64,000 bases of DNA from contig JAJNNC010000015.1 in the NCBI GenBank assembly GCA_021730635.1, positions 116,119 to 180,118 of the forward strand, in the 5' to 3' direction. The notes under the pieces were generated by a model. The model did not search any database. It was given only the letters and a program-made list of their open reading frames with translations, and was not told the origin of the DNA. The translations under genes and the position numbers were made by a program. Positions 1-9,324 of this stretch are shown in pieces. This DNA comes from Catalimonadaceae bacterium JC749. GTDB taxonomy: Bacteria > Bacteroidota > Bacteroidia > Cytophagales > Cyclobacteriaceae. Position 1 is the stretch's first letter, and the number at the start of each line of letters is the position of its first letter.

Positions 1-226
1 GCTTACGTTTACCACCCCGTACCGCAGTAGCTTCCCCAAAAGCTGATCGGAGAAAGCCTTTTTTTTCCAGGCGTTTCAATGCTGTTCGCATGGCACCTAC
101 ACTAACCGTTCTATCTAGTCTGTTCTCTATTTCCTCTTTGATCGTAATCCCATAGGCATTGTCATACAGCACGGCAACTGTCAGCATCACAATCTCTTCA
201 AACTCACCTATGGCATATTTTCCCAT
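1..226 (-). CDS. PadR-family transcriptional regulator (5' part, cut by window edge)
   Basis: The reverse strand from 226 reads MGKYAIGEFEEIVMLTVAVL and continues to the window edge with no stop, giving about 75 codons. The fold is a winged-helix PadR regulator. It is clearly related to the PadR at 8986, sharing GEFEEIV, LTVAVLYD, the EIE-RLDR-VSVGA stretch and GEAT-VRGGKRK. In the second copy this regulator precedes an FtsX-type permease, so a permease probably follows to the left of base 1 (inference). The start is the ATG complementary to 224-226, inside an AT-rich region. Its ligand is unknown. Confidence 0.85.
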   Translation of the reverse strand, partial: MGKYAIGEFEEIVMLTVAVLYDNAYGITIKEEIENRLDRTVSVGAMRTALKRLEKKGFLRSAFGEATAVRGGKRK

Positions 227-610
227 GACAGATAAATATTTAAGTCCTAAATGTAACTTAAATATATTAATCCTAAAAGTAATCTAAATAAAAATTTAGG
301 AGGTAACTTCTTAGTATTAGATTGAAAATGTTTGTATTCGAGAAAGTGAAATTCAACAAGCCTCATCCACCAGAAATGGATGGTAAAAGTTGTAAGCGAG
401 GCTCCTAAGCGCAATATGAAAAAATAGGAGGGGAATCACTGGAGATAAAAAATAATTTAGTGCTACTTTGCTTACAACCAGGGTATGTCAACGGGTGAAA
501 GGTCTTTAAAAGATTTGTCCTTATAGGTGATTTTGACTATTCTAATAACAGAGATGCCTGATGCATTACTAATTTCCAACTTTTATCCTGAATGTAACCA
601 ATATACAAGG
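227..610. other. Intergenic region, nothing recognised
   Basis: This spacer separates the outward-reading PadR gene from the GH30 gene. It is AT-rich next to the PadR start, where promoters for both genes could lie. A 26-codon ORF at 328-408 has no recognisable features. I see no RNA gene and no strong hairpin. Confidence 0.5.
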
Positions 611-2068
611 ATGGTAACGCTAAAACTTACTTCAATTCCCGGATTTTTCAAAGTATTTCTACTGCTCTTGGGTGCTGCTGGGTGTCAAAGTGAAGTAACC
701 AATACCCAAGACCCCACACATTCTGTAAGCCTATGGCTCACGAAGCCTGATCAGTCCGCTTTATTCGCAAAACAGGATAGTGTGCTTTCCTTCGAAGATC
801 AAAGCGATACGTCCGGATTTGTCATCACAGTAGACGCTACCCAGACCTTTCAGGAGATGGAGGGCTTTGGGTATACCCTGACAGGGGGGAGTGCCATCCA
901 TATCCATCAGATGAGTGATGCAGCGCGTGCTGCGCTGCTGAAAGAATTGTTTACTACTGAAGGAAACAGCATAGGAATCAGTTATCTGAGGGTCAGCATA
1001 GGGGCTTCCGATCTGAGCGATCATGTTTTTTCTTATAATGACTTACCAGCCGGGCAGACCGATCCAAGCATGGAAAAATTCAGCCTTGACCCGGAACGTA
1101 AAGACCTGATTCCTGTCCTCAAGGAGATCCTGGCAATGAATCCCGGTATTAAAATTATGGGTTCTCCCTGGTCACCGCCGACCTGGATGAAAACCAATCA
1201 GGACTCCAAAGGGGGGAGTTTAAAACCGGAATACCACGAGGCTTATGCGCTGTATTTTGTAAAATATATTCAGGGCATGCAGGAGGAAGGCATTCCCATT
1301 AATGCCATAACCATCCAGAACGAACCCCTGCATCCCGGTAACGAACCCAGTTTGCTGATGCTTCCCGAACAGCAGGCTACCTTTGTTAAAAACCATTTGG
1401 GGCCTGCTTTTGAACAAGCCGGTATCACCACAAAAATTATTTTGTATGATCACAATCTGGACAGGCCAGACTATCCTATCAGCATCATGGATGATCCTGA
1501 AGCCAAAAAATACGTAGATGGTTCGGCTTTTCATCTGTATGCCGGCGAGATAGAAACCCTGGAAGATGTCCACCAGGCCCATCCGGATAAAAACATATAT
1601 TTTACTGAGCAATGGGTAGGGGCCAACGGCAATTTTGCTGACGAACTCTCCTGGCATGTTAAAAACCTGACCATAGGCGCACCCGGGCATTGGAGTCGGA
1701 CCGTGCTGGAATGGAATTTGGCAGCGGATCCGAACCTGGAACCGCACACCGACCGGGGAGGCTGTACACAGTGTTTAGGCGCCTTAACCATTGATGGGGA
1801 TAAAGTCAGTCGCAATGTAGCCTACTACACCATTGCCCATGCTTCCAAATTTGTTCGTCCAGGTTCTGTCCGAATAGGCTCTACCGCACCGGAAGGGCTA
1901 CCCAATGTGGCGTTCAGCACCCCGGAAGGACAAAAAGTTTTGATTGTATTAAACGATAGTACCTCACCCAAAAAATTTAGTATCAGTGATCAGGGAAAAA
2001 TGTTGACCACCAGTCTGGAGGGCGGCAGTGTAGCCACTTATGTGTGGTCAGCTCAGGCGGTACCATAG
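611..2068 (+). CDS. GH30-family glycoside hydrolase, lipoprotein
   Basis: A secreted retaining beta-glycosidase of family GH30, the family of glucosylceramidases, endo-beta-1,6-glucanases and related enzymes. The ATG at 611 begins a short lipoprotein signal ending in LLGAAGC (Cys25). An upstream in-frame start at 527 would add 28 residues that do not look like a signal peptide, so 611 is preferred. The (beta/alpha)8 domain shows the GFGYTLTGGSA loop, the PWSPPTWMKT segment, acid/base Glu238 in TIQNEP and nucleophile Glu333 in FTEQW. A C-terminal beta domain follows (VAFSTPEGQKVLIVLND). The 485-residue length is typical. The protein probably sits on the outer surface or in the periplasm. Substrate is undetermined; beta-1,6-glucan or beta-glucosides are likely from family knowledge. 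No SusC/D pair adjoins it. Confidence 0.9.
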   Translation: MVTLKLTSIPGFFKVFLLLLGAAGCQSEVTNTQDPTHSVSLWLTKPDQSALFAKQDSVLSFEDQSDTSGFVITVDATQTFQEMEGFGYTLTGGSAIHIHQMSDAARAALLKELFTTEGNSIGISYLRVSIGASDLSDHVFSYNDLPAGQTDPSMEKFSLDPERKDLIPVLKEILAMNPGIKIMGSPWSPPTWMKTNQDSKGGSLKPEYHEAYALYFVKYIQGMQEEGIPINAITIQNEPLHPGNEPSLLMLPEQQATFVKNHLGPAFEQAGITTKIILYDHNLDRPDYPISIMDDPEAKKYVDGSAFHLYAGEIETLEDVHQAHPDKNIYFTEQWVGANGNFADELSWHVKNLTIGAPGHWSRTVLEWNLAADPNLEPHTDRGGCTQCLGALTIDGDKVSRNVAYYTIAHASKFVRPGSVRIGSTAPEGLPNVAFSTPEGQKVLIVLNDSTSPKKFSISDQGKMLTTSLEGGSVATYVWSAQAVP

Positions 2069-2380
2069 CAATAGCTTCAAGACAACTGTTACACTTGATA
2101 TCATAAAAACAATAAACAGTTATGGTATTACAAGATGAAGCGCTTTGTATACCAAAGAATGATGACAACCATACACTACTGTCATCCCTTGAAGGTGAAG
2201 GGAAAGCCTATGTAAATTCTGATTTCTGACATGATAAAGACTCAGCTGTATGGTCATGAGAATGACAAGGAACCTGGTCGTAAATTCTTTGAAAGAAATA
2301 AAATAGTGTGTATACTTACTCGCCTGAAATGAATAAGGCTCATTGATTATTATACTTTAGCAAAAACACCTAACAAGCAC
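2069..2380. other. Intergenic region, nothing recognised
   Basis: About 310 bases between the GH30 gene and the cytochrome lipoprotein. Only short ORFs antisense to the flanking gene are present, with no convincing terminator. The downstream promoter must lie here. Confidence 0.4.
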
Positions 2381-5053
2381 TTGAAAACGCCGGAATATTA
2401 TTCACCCTTATCAACTTTTGCTTTTACGCTGATTGGTTTTCTGATGATGCTGGGCTGTCAGTCACAGGAAAATTGTGAAGGCATAGACAGCAGTGCCGCC
2501 CTGAAAATTTCTGATTCACTTTCCCAATCCCTCAACTGGCCTGAAGAGCTCTCCATGACTTACTTTGCCGGTCCGGATGTAACACCAAGCCCCGCCTGTC
2601 TGGCCGTGTCACCTACCGGTGAAGTCTTTGCCGGGGTGGATATGATGGGATCGCTGGGTAAGGAACCCGGCAAAGGTGCTATCCTTAAACTGGTAGATTG
2701 TAATCACGATGGCGTGGCTGACCAGCATACTACCTTTGCCAAAGTAGACAATCCCCGTGGCATTTTACCGGTTGGCGATAAAGTATTTGTACTGCATACC
2801 ACCTTTTCCGAGGAGACTAACATAGCCAGTGGTATGAATCTGGTTGTCTTTGAAGATAAGGATCAGGATGGGGTGGCAGATGGATCTTCTCAACCGCTGA
2901 TTGAAAACATCAGTTCCCCAAAATTCCTGCAGGAAAGAGGAACAGATCACGCCACCAATGGTATCCGTATGGGGATAGACGGTTGGATATATATAGCGGT
3001 AGGTGACTTCGGATTTCATGATGCCATTGACCGCTCAGGTACCAAGTTGACCATGCTGGGTGGAGGAATTGTGAGAGTTCGTCCCGATGGCAAGGAAATG
3101 GAAGTCTATACCCATGGTTTGCGGAATATTTATGATGTAGCCATTGACCCCTATATGAATATTTTTGCCCGTGGCAATACCAATGATGGAGGGGGGTGGA
3201 ACGTTCGCTTTTCTCATCAGATACAATCGGGTGAATATGGTTATCCTGTATTGTTCAAGCATTTTACCAATGAAATTATTCCGGCCCTGGTGGATGTAGG
3301 GGGTGGTTCCGGAACCGGTTCTTTGTTTTTAGAAGACCCCAACTGGCCTGAACCCTATAATAATGTTCCTATGATGGCAGATTGGGGGAGAAATCACCTC
3401 TTTATTCACCGAGTCACTCCGGACGGGGTCAGCTTTACACAACAGCAGGAGGAATTTATAGCCTTACCACAAATCACAGACCTGGATATAGATGGATCGG
3501 GTCAGCTTTTCCTTTCCGCCTGGGATGGTGCTGGCTATAAAGGCGATTCCAGCAAAGGTTTTATTGTGCGTGCGGTACCCAATTCATGGGAGTATGAACC
3601 TTTTCCTGATCTCGGAGAAGCCTCTGAGGAAGAACTGGCTGAACTGTTAACTTCAGGCAGTGCTGTGACCCGCTTGCATGCCCAGCAGGAACTGCTCACC
3701 CGTTCTGAGGAAGAAGCCCACGAAGCGGCCTGGGAAATAGCCGCTGATCAAAATTTGCCGTTGTTTGCCAGGGTAGCCGGAATTTTTACGTATGCTCAGC
3801 TTGCCGGGACTTCTGGCATTGATAATTTGGTAAAACTCACCGATGAACCAGAGGTGAGGGAGTTTGCGCTACGCGCGCTTGCTGACCGGAAGGTACATCT
3901 TGAGGAAGTGCCGCTGCAACCTTTTCTGGATGCCATGCAAAACCCTTCTGAGCGGGTCAGGATAGCCGCCATCATCGGTCTGGGACGTTTGGGACGTACG
4001 GAGGCTGCTCAGGCCTTATTATCCGTAAAGGTGCCTACTTCCTTTGTGGTTCCTGCCAAAGGAACGGAAGGGCCGCATGCCACACCAAACGCTGCCATCA
4101 TTCCAGCTCATTTGGCGGTTCGTTCATTGGTCAGCCTGCATGCGGTCGATGCCTGCCTGCAAGCCCTTTCCTCAGACAACGCTGCTCTGGCCCTGTGGGC
4201 TTTGCGCTACATGCACGATCCCAAAACCGTGGAAGGATTGATCGCTGCTTATAAAGAGTACAAATCTGAATCTTTGCAAAAAGAAATCCTTGTCACGCTC
4301 TCCCGCCTGTACAAAAAAGAAGCACCCTATGATGGTTCCTGGTGGTGGAGTACACGACCCGACACCCATGGGCCTTACTATCAATCGATTACCTGGGAAT
4401 CCTCTCCCATGATCAAAGATTTCCTGACGGAGGAAAGAGATAAAACCAATGCGACTGGAAAAGAATTTTTTGCTGAGCTGAATGGCAAACATAGAATGGG
4501 TATCACCGAATTTGGCGGGGAGGAAGCGTTGGCAGTACAGGAGGAAGTTAAAGTAGACCTGGATAAAATCAGAAACGAGAAAGGACAGATAGGAAAAACT
4601 TCCATTGAAGATGTGATGCTGGCAATGGATGAAATACAGGGTGATCCAGCCCTGGGAAAAACCATCTTTACGAAGCAGGGCTGCATAGCCTGTCATAGCA
4701 TTGAAAAAGGGGAAACGATGAAAGGACCTTTTATGGGCCAGATCGGCTCCATCATGACCCGTGAACAGATCGCTGAGTCAATTCTGAAACCCGATGCTTC
4801 TATCTCACAGGGCTTTGCTTCTGTACATATCACCACCAAAGATGGGAAAGCGTATACAGGATTTGTTTCGGAAGAATCAGCCAATCAGCTGGTCATCAGA
4901 AATATCGCTGGCCAGGTATCCACTTTGAAAACCGGGGACATTCTCTCCCGTAAAGAGCTGGAAACTTCTATGATGCCTGCCGGGCTGGCCAACGCGCTGT
5001 CGTATGAGGAATTTGCTTCCCTGATCACCTTTCTGGCACAACAGAAAAAGTAG
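2381..5053 (+). CDS. PVC-type HEAT-repeat / cytochrome c lipoprotein (membrane-bound dehydrogenase-like)
   Basis: An 890-residue lipoprotein that starts at TTG; no ATG lies in frame early enough to keep the signal. The lipobox is MMLGC with Cys26. Residues about 50-400 look like a six-bladed propeller of the soluble glucose/sorbosone dehydrogenase type (DHATNGIRMGIDGWIYIAVGD, HGLRNIYDVAIDPY). The middle is a HEAT-like alpha-helical stretch. The C-terminus is a mono-heme cytochrome c with CIACH (Cys768) and a candidate distal Met further on. This order matches proteins annotated as PVC-type heme-binding CxxCH or putative membrane-bound dehydrogenase, common in Planctomycetes and Bacteroidota. 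The propeller probably oxidises a sugar-like substrate and passes electrons to the heme (inference). The substrate is unknown and the gene appears monocistronic. Confidence 0.85.
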   Translation: MKTPEYYSPLSTFAFTLIGFLMMLGCQSQENCEGIDSSAALKISDSLSQSLNWPEELSMTYFAGPDVTPSPACLAVSPTGEVFAGVDMMGSLGKEPGKGAILKLVDCNHDGVADQHTTFAKVDNPRGILPVGDKVFVLHTTFSEETNIASGMNLVVFEDKDQDGVADGSSQPLIENISSPKFLQERGTDHATNGIRMGIDGWIYIAVGDFGFHDAIDRSGTKLTMLGGGIVRVRPDGKEMEVYTHGLRNIYDVAIDPYMNIFARGNTNDGGGWNVRFSHQIQSGEYGYPVLFKHFTNEIIPALVDVGGGSGTGSLFLEDPNWPEPYNNVPMMADWGRNHLFIHRVTPDGVSFTQQQEEFIALPQITDLDIDGSGQLFLSAWDGAGYKGDSSKGFIVRAVPNSWEYEPFPDLGEASEEELAELLTSGSAVTRLHAQQELLTRSEEEAHEAAWEIAADQNLPLFARVAGIFTYAQLAGTSGIDNLVKLTDEPEVREFALRALADRKVHLEEVPLQPFLDAMQNPSERVRIAAIIGLGRLGRTEAAQALLSVKVPTSFVVPAKGTEGPHATPNAAIIPAHLAVRSLVSLHAVDACLQALSSDNAALALWALRYMHDPKTVEGLIAAYKEYKSESLQKEILVTLSRLYKKEAPYDGSWWWSTRPDTHGPYYQSITWESSPMIKDFLTEERDKTNATGKEFFAELNGKHRMGITEFGGEEALAVQEEVKVDLDKIRNEKGQIGKTSIEDVMLAMDEIQGDPALGKTIFTKQGCIACHSIEKGETMKGPFMGQIGSIMTREQIAESILKPDASISQGFASVHITTKDGKAYTGFVSEESANQLVIRNIAGQVSTLKTGDILSRKELETSMMPAGLANALSYEEFASLITFLAQQKK

Positions 5054-5416
5054 GGAGGGATGGGTAAAACTGTGTTGAAGTTCAATGCGCTGCGTAGGGA
5101 AATAAAAGGCAAAATTACCCAGACCACAGACTGCTGTATTCTTTCAGAAAAGGAAGTGTTTGAACTTTAGAGAAAGCACGGAGTAGCTACTTCTTTTGAC
5201 GATCATCTGGGATAGGCCTACTCCTTTGACACCCGTCTTAAAAAGAAAGCCCTATTTATAGCCGCTAGAGGCGACTCTTTATTTTCTTTTCGTGGTTGAG
5301 AGGAAACACATTAGAACTCTTGCAAATTTAATGTGGCTGAAAATTTTCATATTCATGATTATTCAGGATTTTAGCCTCAGCAGTGTAGAGAATCAAGAAC
5401 AACAAATGGAAACCCT
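5054..5416. other. Intergenic region, nothing recognised
   Basis: About 360 bases between the cytochrome lipoprotein and the gamma-glutamyltransferase. No ORF of coding character, RNA gene or clear terminator is visible. Confidence 0.4.
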
Positions 5417-7132
5417 ATGAAAATCACTATACAACTTTTTATTATCATTGCTTTCTCCCTTCAGCTATCAAATGTTCAGGCACAGGATCGATTGTCCGGT
5501 CAGCCTTTTGCCACCCGTTCTGAAGTGATTGCTAAAAACGGCATGGCAGCTACCAGTCATCCACTGGCTACACAAATCGCTGTCGACATCTTAAAGCAGG
5601 GGGGAAGTGCTGTGGATGCGGCCATTGCAGCCAATGCTTTTTTAGGATTCGCGGATCCGGCCATGAATGGTGTTGGTGGCGACTTATTTGCCATCGTTTG
5701 GAGTGCCAAAGACCAAAAGTTATGGGGATTGAACGCCAGTGGTCAATCACCCGAAAAGTTGGATCTTTCCTATTTCACTTCCCGGCAAATGAAGCGTATT
5801 CCGGCCGCTGGCCCTCTTTCTGTCACAGTCCCCGGTTGTGTGGATGGTTGGTTTGCCCTTCATGAGAAATTTGGAAAACTTGACTTTGAAAAATTACTGA
5901 CTCCCACAATTCATTATGCCAGGGAGGGGATCGGGATCACCGAAGAAGTGGCTGAAATGATGAATTATCTAGAGCGGGATCTGATCCGTACCTATGGTCT
6001 GCCTGAAAATTTTCAGTGGGATAGCTTAGCTGAGTTTAGCAAATTGTATAGAAAAAACGGTCGTTTTCCTCACAAAGGAGAACTGTTCACCAATCCAGAG
6101 CTTGCTCAGACTTTAGAGAAAATCGCACTAAAAGGGAAAAAGGCCTTTTATGAAGGGGAAATCGCTGCGGCTATTGTAAAACATGTACAACAACAGGGAG
6201 GCTTTTTATCCTTAGAAGATTTTGCCGGCCATACCTCCACCTGGATAGAGCCTGTCTCTACCAATTACCGTGGATATGATGTTTGGGAGCTGCCACCCAA
6301 TGCGCAGGGTGTGTCCGTTTTGCAAATGCTCAACATCCTGGAGGGTTATGATTTTTCTACCATCGACTTTGGCAGCAAAGAACATATTCATTACTTCACG
6401 GAAGCCAAAAAACTGGTATATGCCGATCTCAATGCCTATTATGGGGATCCTGACTTCAGCAAAATTCCTTTGCAGGAACTTCTTTCCAAAGAATACGCAA
6501 CACAGAGAAGAGCTGAAATCAAGGATCAATGGGCGCAAAACTTTGGTCCCGGTCTGGAATCTGAAAACCATACTATTTATCTGGCAGTGGCCGACAGCGA
6601 AGGAAATATGGTATCCCTGATTCAGAGTAATTCCTGGTTGTTTGGATCATTGGAAGTGCCTCCGGGGCTGGGTTTTGTACTGCAAAACAGAGGGACTGGT
6701 TTTACCCTGGAAGAAGGACACATCAACAGTTATGCGGCAGGCAAAAGACCCTTTCATACCATTATCCCTGCCTTCGTGACGAAGGATGGAAAGCCCTATA
6801 TGAGTTTTGGGGTAACTGGTGGGGGGATGCAACCCCAAGGTCATGTTCAGATCCTCATGAACCATATAGATTTTCGTATGAATCCACAGGAAGCCGGGGA
6901 TGCTCCCCGCATACGGCATGAATATTTTGGGGCAGCTTCTCCTACAAATACTGGGGCTATTCAACTGGAAGCCGGATTTGATTATGAGACCATCCGGGGT
7001 CTTATGAAAATGGGACATCAGGTGATGTATGGCTTTGAACGGTATGGCGGTTACCAGGCCATCCTTTTCGATGGCACCTTTTTTTACGGGGCTTCAGAAT
7101 CCAGAAAAGATGGACAGGCCGCTGGATATTAG
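5417..7132 (+). CDS. ggt: Gamma-glutamyltransferase, secreted
   Basis: A periplasmic N-terminal nucleophile hydrolase that cleaves gamma-glutamyl bonds such as that of glutathione and transfers or hydrolyses the glutamyl group. The signal peptide ends near NVQAQ (residue 23). The large-subunit signature GGSAVDAAIAANAFLGF, followed by MNGVGGDLF, is clear. Autocleavage should occur before Thr386 in ENHTIYLAVAD, the position of the catalytic threonine. The usual second threonine of the TTH motif is Ile here, so this is a somewhat divergent member. The small subunit carries the conserved glycine-rich loop (SFGVTGGGMQPQGHVQ). At 571 residues the length is normal. Glutathione or poly-gamma-glutamate breakdown products are possible substrates; the neighbours give no further hint. 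Confidence 0.9.
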   Translation: MKITIQLFIIIAFSLQLSNVQAQDRLSGQPFATRSEVIAKNGMAATSHPLATQIAVDILKQGGSAVDAAIAANAFLGFADPAMNGVGGDLFAIVWSAKDQKLWGLNASGQSPEKLDLSYFTSRQMKRIPAAGPLSVTVPGCVDGWFALHEKFGKLDFEKLLTPTIHYAREGIGITEEVAEMMNYLERDLIRTYGLPENFQWDSLAEFSKLYRKNGRFPHKGELFTNPELAQTLEKIALKGKKAFYEGEIAAAIVKHVQQQGGFLSLEDFAGHTSTWIEPVSTNYRGYDVWELPPNAQGVSVLQMLNILEGYDFSTIDFGSKEHIHYFTEAKKLVYADLNAYYGDPDFSKIPLQELLSKEYATQRRAEIKDQWAQNFGPGLESENHTIYLAVADSEGNMVSLIQSNSWLFGSLEVPPGLGFVLQNRGTGFTLEEGHINSYAAGKRPFHTIIPAFVTKDGKPYMSFGVTGGGMQPQGHVQILMNHIDFRMNPQEAGDAPRIRHEYFGAASPTNTGAIQLEAGFDYETIRGLMKMGHQVMYGFERYGGYQAILFDGTFFYGASESRKDGQAAGY

Positions 7133-7393
7133 TTAACTCTTTACCAAACGGGAAGAATTCTCTAATAGCAAGAAACTTGATGGTCAGACTCAGAAAGAGC
7201 TCTATTGCCTCAGCGGATATTGTTTTTGCTGAGGCACTGCAGGCAAAGTAATCTTTGTTAAATTACCCTATCATTCCTTTTTAAAAAAAGGGAGAGCCTG
7301 CCACGGTCACTTTAATAAATAATTACCTTTTTAAACTTATTTATATCCGCTATCTTCACTTAAACTTATACAATCAACCTAAACTAAAAAATC

Positions 7394-8584
7394 ATGTCCA
7401 GCAACAAAGGAGTAGCGTACATCAAACCCGGTGTGGTAGAAGTACAAAATATAGACTATCCCAAGCTTGCCCTTGGAGACCGTAAATGTAACCATGGTGT
7501 GATTTTAAAAGTGGTTTCCACCAACATTTGCGGTAGTGATCAGCATATGGTCCGTGGAAGAACCACTGCGCCTGAAGGTCTGGTACTTGGTCATGAAATT
7601 ACCGGTGAAGTTATAGAGGCGGGGAGAGATGTAGAATTCATCAAAGTAGGTGATCTGGTTTCAGTACCCTTTAACATTGCCTGTGGCCGGTGCAGAAATT
7701 GCAAAGAAGGGAAAACAGGGATCTGTCTGAATGTGAATCCTTCCAGGCCGGGGGCTGCTTATGGATATGTGGATATGGGAGGCTGGGTAGGAGGGCAGGC
7801 CCAATACGTAATGGTGCCCTACGCCGACTTCAATTTGTTGAAGTTTCCTGATAAAGATCAGGCAATGGAAAAAATTAAAGATCTTACCCTGCTGTCGGAT
7901 ATATTTCCCACAGGCTACCATGGGGCGGTCACAGCGGGAGTAGGTCCCGGTTCCATTGTGTATGTAGCCGGTGCAGGACCTGTGGGCTTGGCTAGTGCTG
8001 CTGCCTGTCAATTGTTAGGGGCCGCTTGTGTCATTGTAGGGGATATGATACAGGAGAGATTAGACCAGGCTCGTAGTTTTGGATGTGAAACTGTTGATTT
8101 GCGCAAAGATGCTTCCCTACCCGAGCAAATCGCTTCGATCGTTGGTGTGCCGGAAGTAGATGCAGCGGTTGACTGCGTTGGTTTTGAAGCCCACGGACAT
8201 GGCCACGATGCAGGGCATGAGCATCCGGCTACCGTGCTCAATTCTGCCATGGATGTAACCCGAGCCGGTGGAGCCATCGGTATCCCCGGACTGTATGTGA
8301 CCGATGATCCCGGTGCTAAGGATGATAAGGCCAAAAAAGGAATGCTCAGTATCAGAATAGGTCTGGGCTGGGCTAAATCTCATGCTTTCTATACGGGGCA
8401 GTGTCCGGTCATGAAATACCACCGACAACTCATGCAGGCCATCCTTTATGATAAGATACAGATTGCGAAAGCCGTGAATGTACAGGTTATTAGTCTGGAG
8501 GATGCTCCCAAAGGCTATAAGGATTTCGATCAGGGCGCCGCTAAAAAATTTGTATTAGATCCGCATGGCATGGTACCCGCCTGA
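7394..8584 (+). CDS. fdhA: Glutathione-independent formaldehyde dehydrogenase (zinc, NAD+)
   Basis: A cytoplasmic zinc-dependent medium-chain dehydrogenase that oxidises formaldehyde to formate with NAD+ and no added thiol. The catalytic zinc ligands are Cys46 (NICGSD), His67 (GHE) and probably the Asp of LLSDIFPTG. The structural zinc uses Cys97, Cys100, Cys103 and Cys111. The Rossmann motif is AGAGPVGLASAAA. The long insertion that separates this enzyme from ordinary alcohol dehydrogenases is present (GFEAHGHGHDAGHEH) and is unusually histidine-rich. The C-terminal block GLGWAKSH...KKFVLDPHGM matches the Pseudomonas-type enzyme. At 396 residues the length is as expected. The gene stands alone and ends before a stem-loop at 8633. 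Confidence 0.93.
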   Translation: MSSNKGVAYIKPGVVEVQNIDYPKLALGDRKCNHGVILKVVSTNICGSDQHMVRGRTTAPEGLVLGHEITGEVIEAGRDVEFIKVGDLVSVPFNIACGRCRNCKEGKTGICLNVNPSRPGAAYGYVDMGGWVGGQAQYVMVPYADFNLLKFPDKDQAMEKIKDLTLLSDIFPTGYHGAVTAGVGPGSIVYVAGAGPVGLASAAACQLLGAACVIVGDMIQERLDQARSFGCETVDLRKDASLPEQIASIVGVPEVDAAVDCVGFEAHGHGHDAGHEHPATVLNSAMDVTRAGGAIGIPGLYVTDDPGAKDDKAKKGMLSIRIGLGWAKSHAFYTGQCPVMKYHRQLMQAILYDKIQIAKAVNVQVISLEDAPKGYKDFDQGAAKKFVLDPHGMVPA

Positions 8585-8632
8585 CCGGCCTGAGATAGCA
8601 GCTTACTGTTGACAATCTTTTGGTGGGCTATT

Positions 8633-8674
8633 GCTTTCTAAAAATCGAGCTTCATTAGTTTGTTTTTAGAAAGC
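8633..8674. terminator. Stem-loop after fdhA
   Basis: GCTTTCTAAAAA at 8633-8644 is perfectly complementary to TTTTTAGAAAGC at 8663-8674, with an 18-base loop. It lies 48 bases after the fdhA stop. The T-run is inside the stem rather than after it, so it may be a processing or stabilising hairpin instead of a classical terminator. Confidence 0.45.
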
Positions 8675-8830
8675 GACAAGCCTGCCAGGTTGATTCCGGA
8701 AAGATATTTTTCCGCAAAGAGAAGGCTATGTAATTTGATGTATGGTCGCTTTGTAACAATTGTTCTTACATCCAATCTCTTAACAGGCTATCGTATTTGG
8801 ATAATCATGATGGTTGGGGTCATGGAAAAG

Positions 8831-8843
8831 TGACAATTTGTCG
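8831..8843. promoter_or_regulatory. TGACAA-type palindrome upstream of PadR
   Basis: TGACAATTTGTCG matches 12 of 13 bases of the reverse complement of the perfect palindrome TGACAAATTGTCA at 16329-16341. It lies about 150 bases upstream of the PadR start. It could be an operator, but two copies are weak evidence. Confidence 0.25.
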
Positions 8844-8985
8844 TTTCCAAATAGAATGGGAAATGAAATGATGAAATACGTGCTCTGTGGCAGGAGCAAA
8901 GCAGATGATTTCCAGGAAAAAAATTTTTTTTCATTAATATTAACTACGAATAGGAATTTAATTAATAATCACCTACCTTTTGTTT

Positions 8986-9318
8986 ATGAATAAAATTTCT
9001 TTAGGTGAATTTGAAGAAATTGTCTTGCTCACCGTGGCAGTGTTGTACGACGAAGCGTATGGAGTGGCCATCAAAGCAGAAATTGAGCAAAGGCTGGATC
9101 GTAAAGTAAGTGTAGGGGCCTTGCAGGCAGCGCTGCATAGGATGGAAGATAAGGGGCTGCTGAATTCATGGCTGGGGGAAGCGACACAGGTAAGGGGAGG
9201 AAAAAGAAAGCGTTACTTCCGGGTGACCCCTTACGGTCAAAGTGTACTGGCCTATGTGCGGGAGACGCGCAACCAGCTTTGGGATGCTATTCCCAACATA
9301 GCTTTTAAGTTCTCATAA
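8986..9318 (+). CDS. PadR-family transcriptional regulator
   Basis: A 110-residue winged-helix PadR repressor. The ATG at 8986 (MNKISLGEFEE) is preferred over the in-frame TTG two codons earlier. The HTH and wing run through LTVAVLYDEAYGVAIKAEIE, VSVGALQAALHRMEDKGLL and GGKRKRYFRVT. It sits 6 bases before the permease gene, so the two are almost certainly one operon, the usual PadR arrangement in Bacteroidota, where the regulator controls its own operon. It is a paralogue of the truncated gene at 1-226. Confidence 0.9.
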   Translation: MNKISLGEFEEIVLLTVAVLYDEAYGVAIKAEIEQRLDRKVSVGALQAALHRMEDKGLLNSWLGEATQVRGGKRKRYFRVTPYGQSVLAYVRETRNQLWDAIPNIAFKFS

Positions 9319-9324
9319 ATTACC

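Larger units (their letters stand above)
8585..8985. other. Intergenic region with stem-loop and palindrome
   Basis: About 400 bases between fdhA and the PadR gene. It holds a perfect 12-bp inverted repeat (8633-8674), a TGACAATTTGTC palindrome (8831-8842), and an AT-rich stretch just before the PadR start. No coding sequence was recognised. Confidence 0.5.

Noticed and set aside
328..408. 26-codon frame in the first intergenic region
   Set aside because: Too short, with no similarity or context that supports translation.
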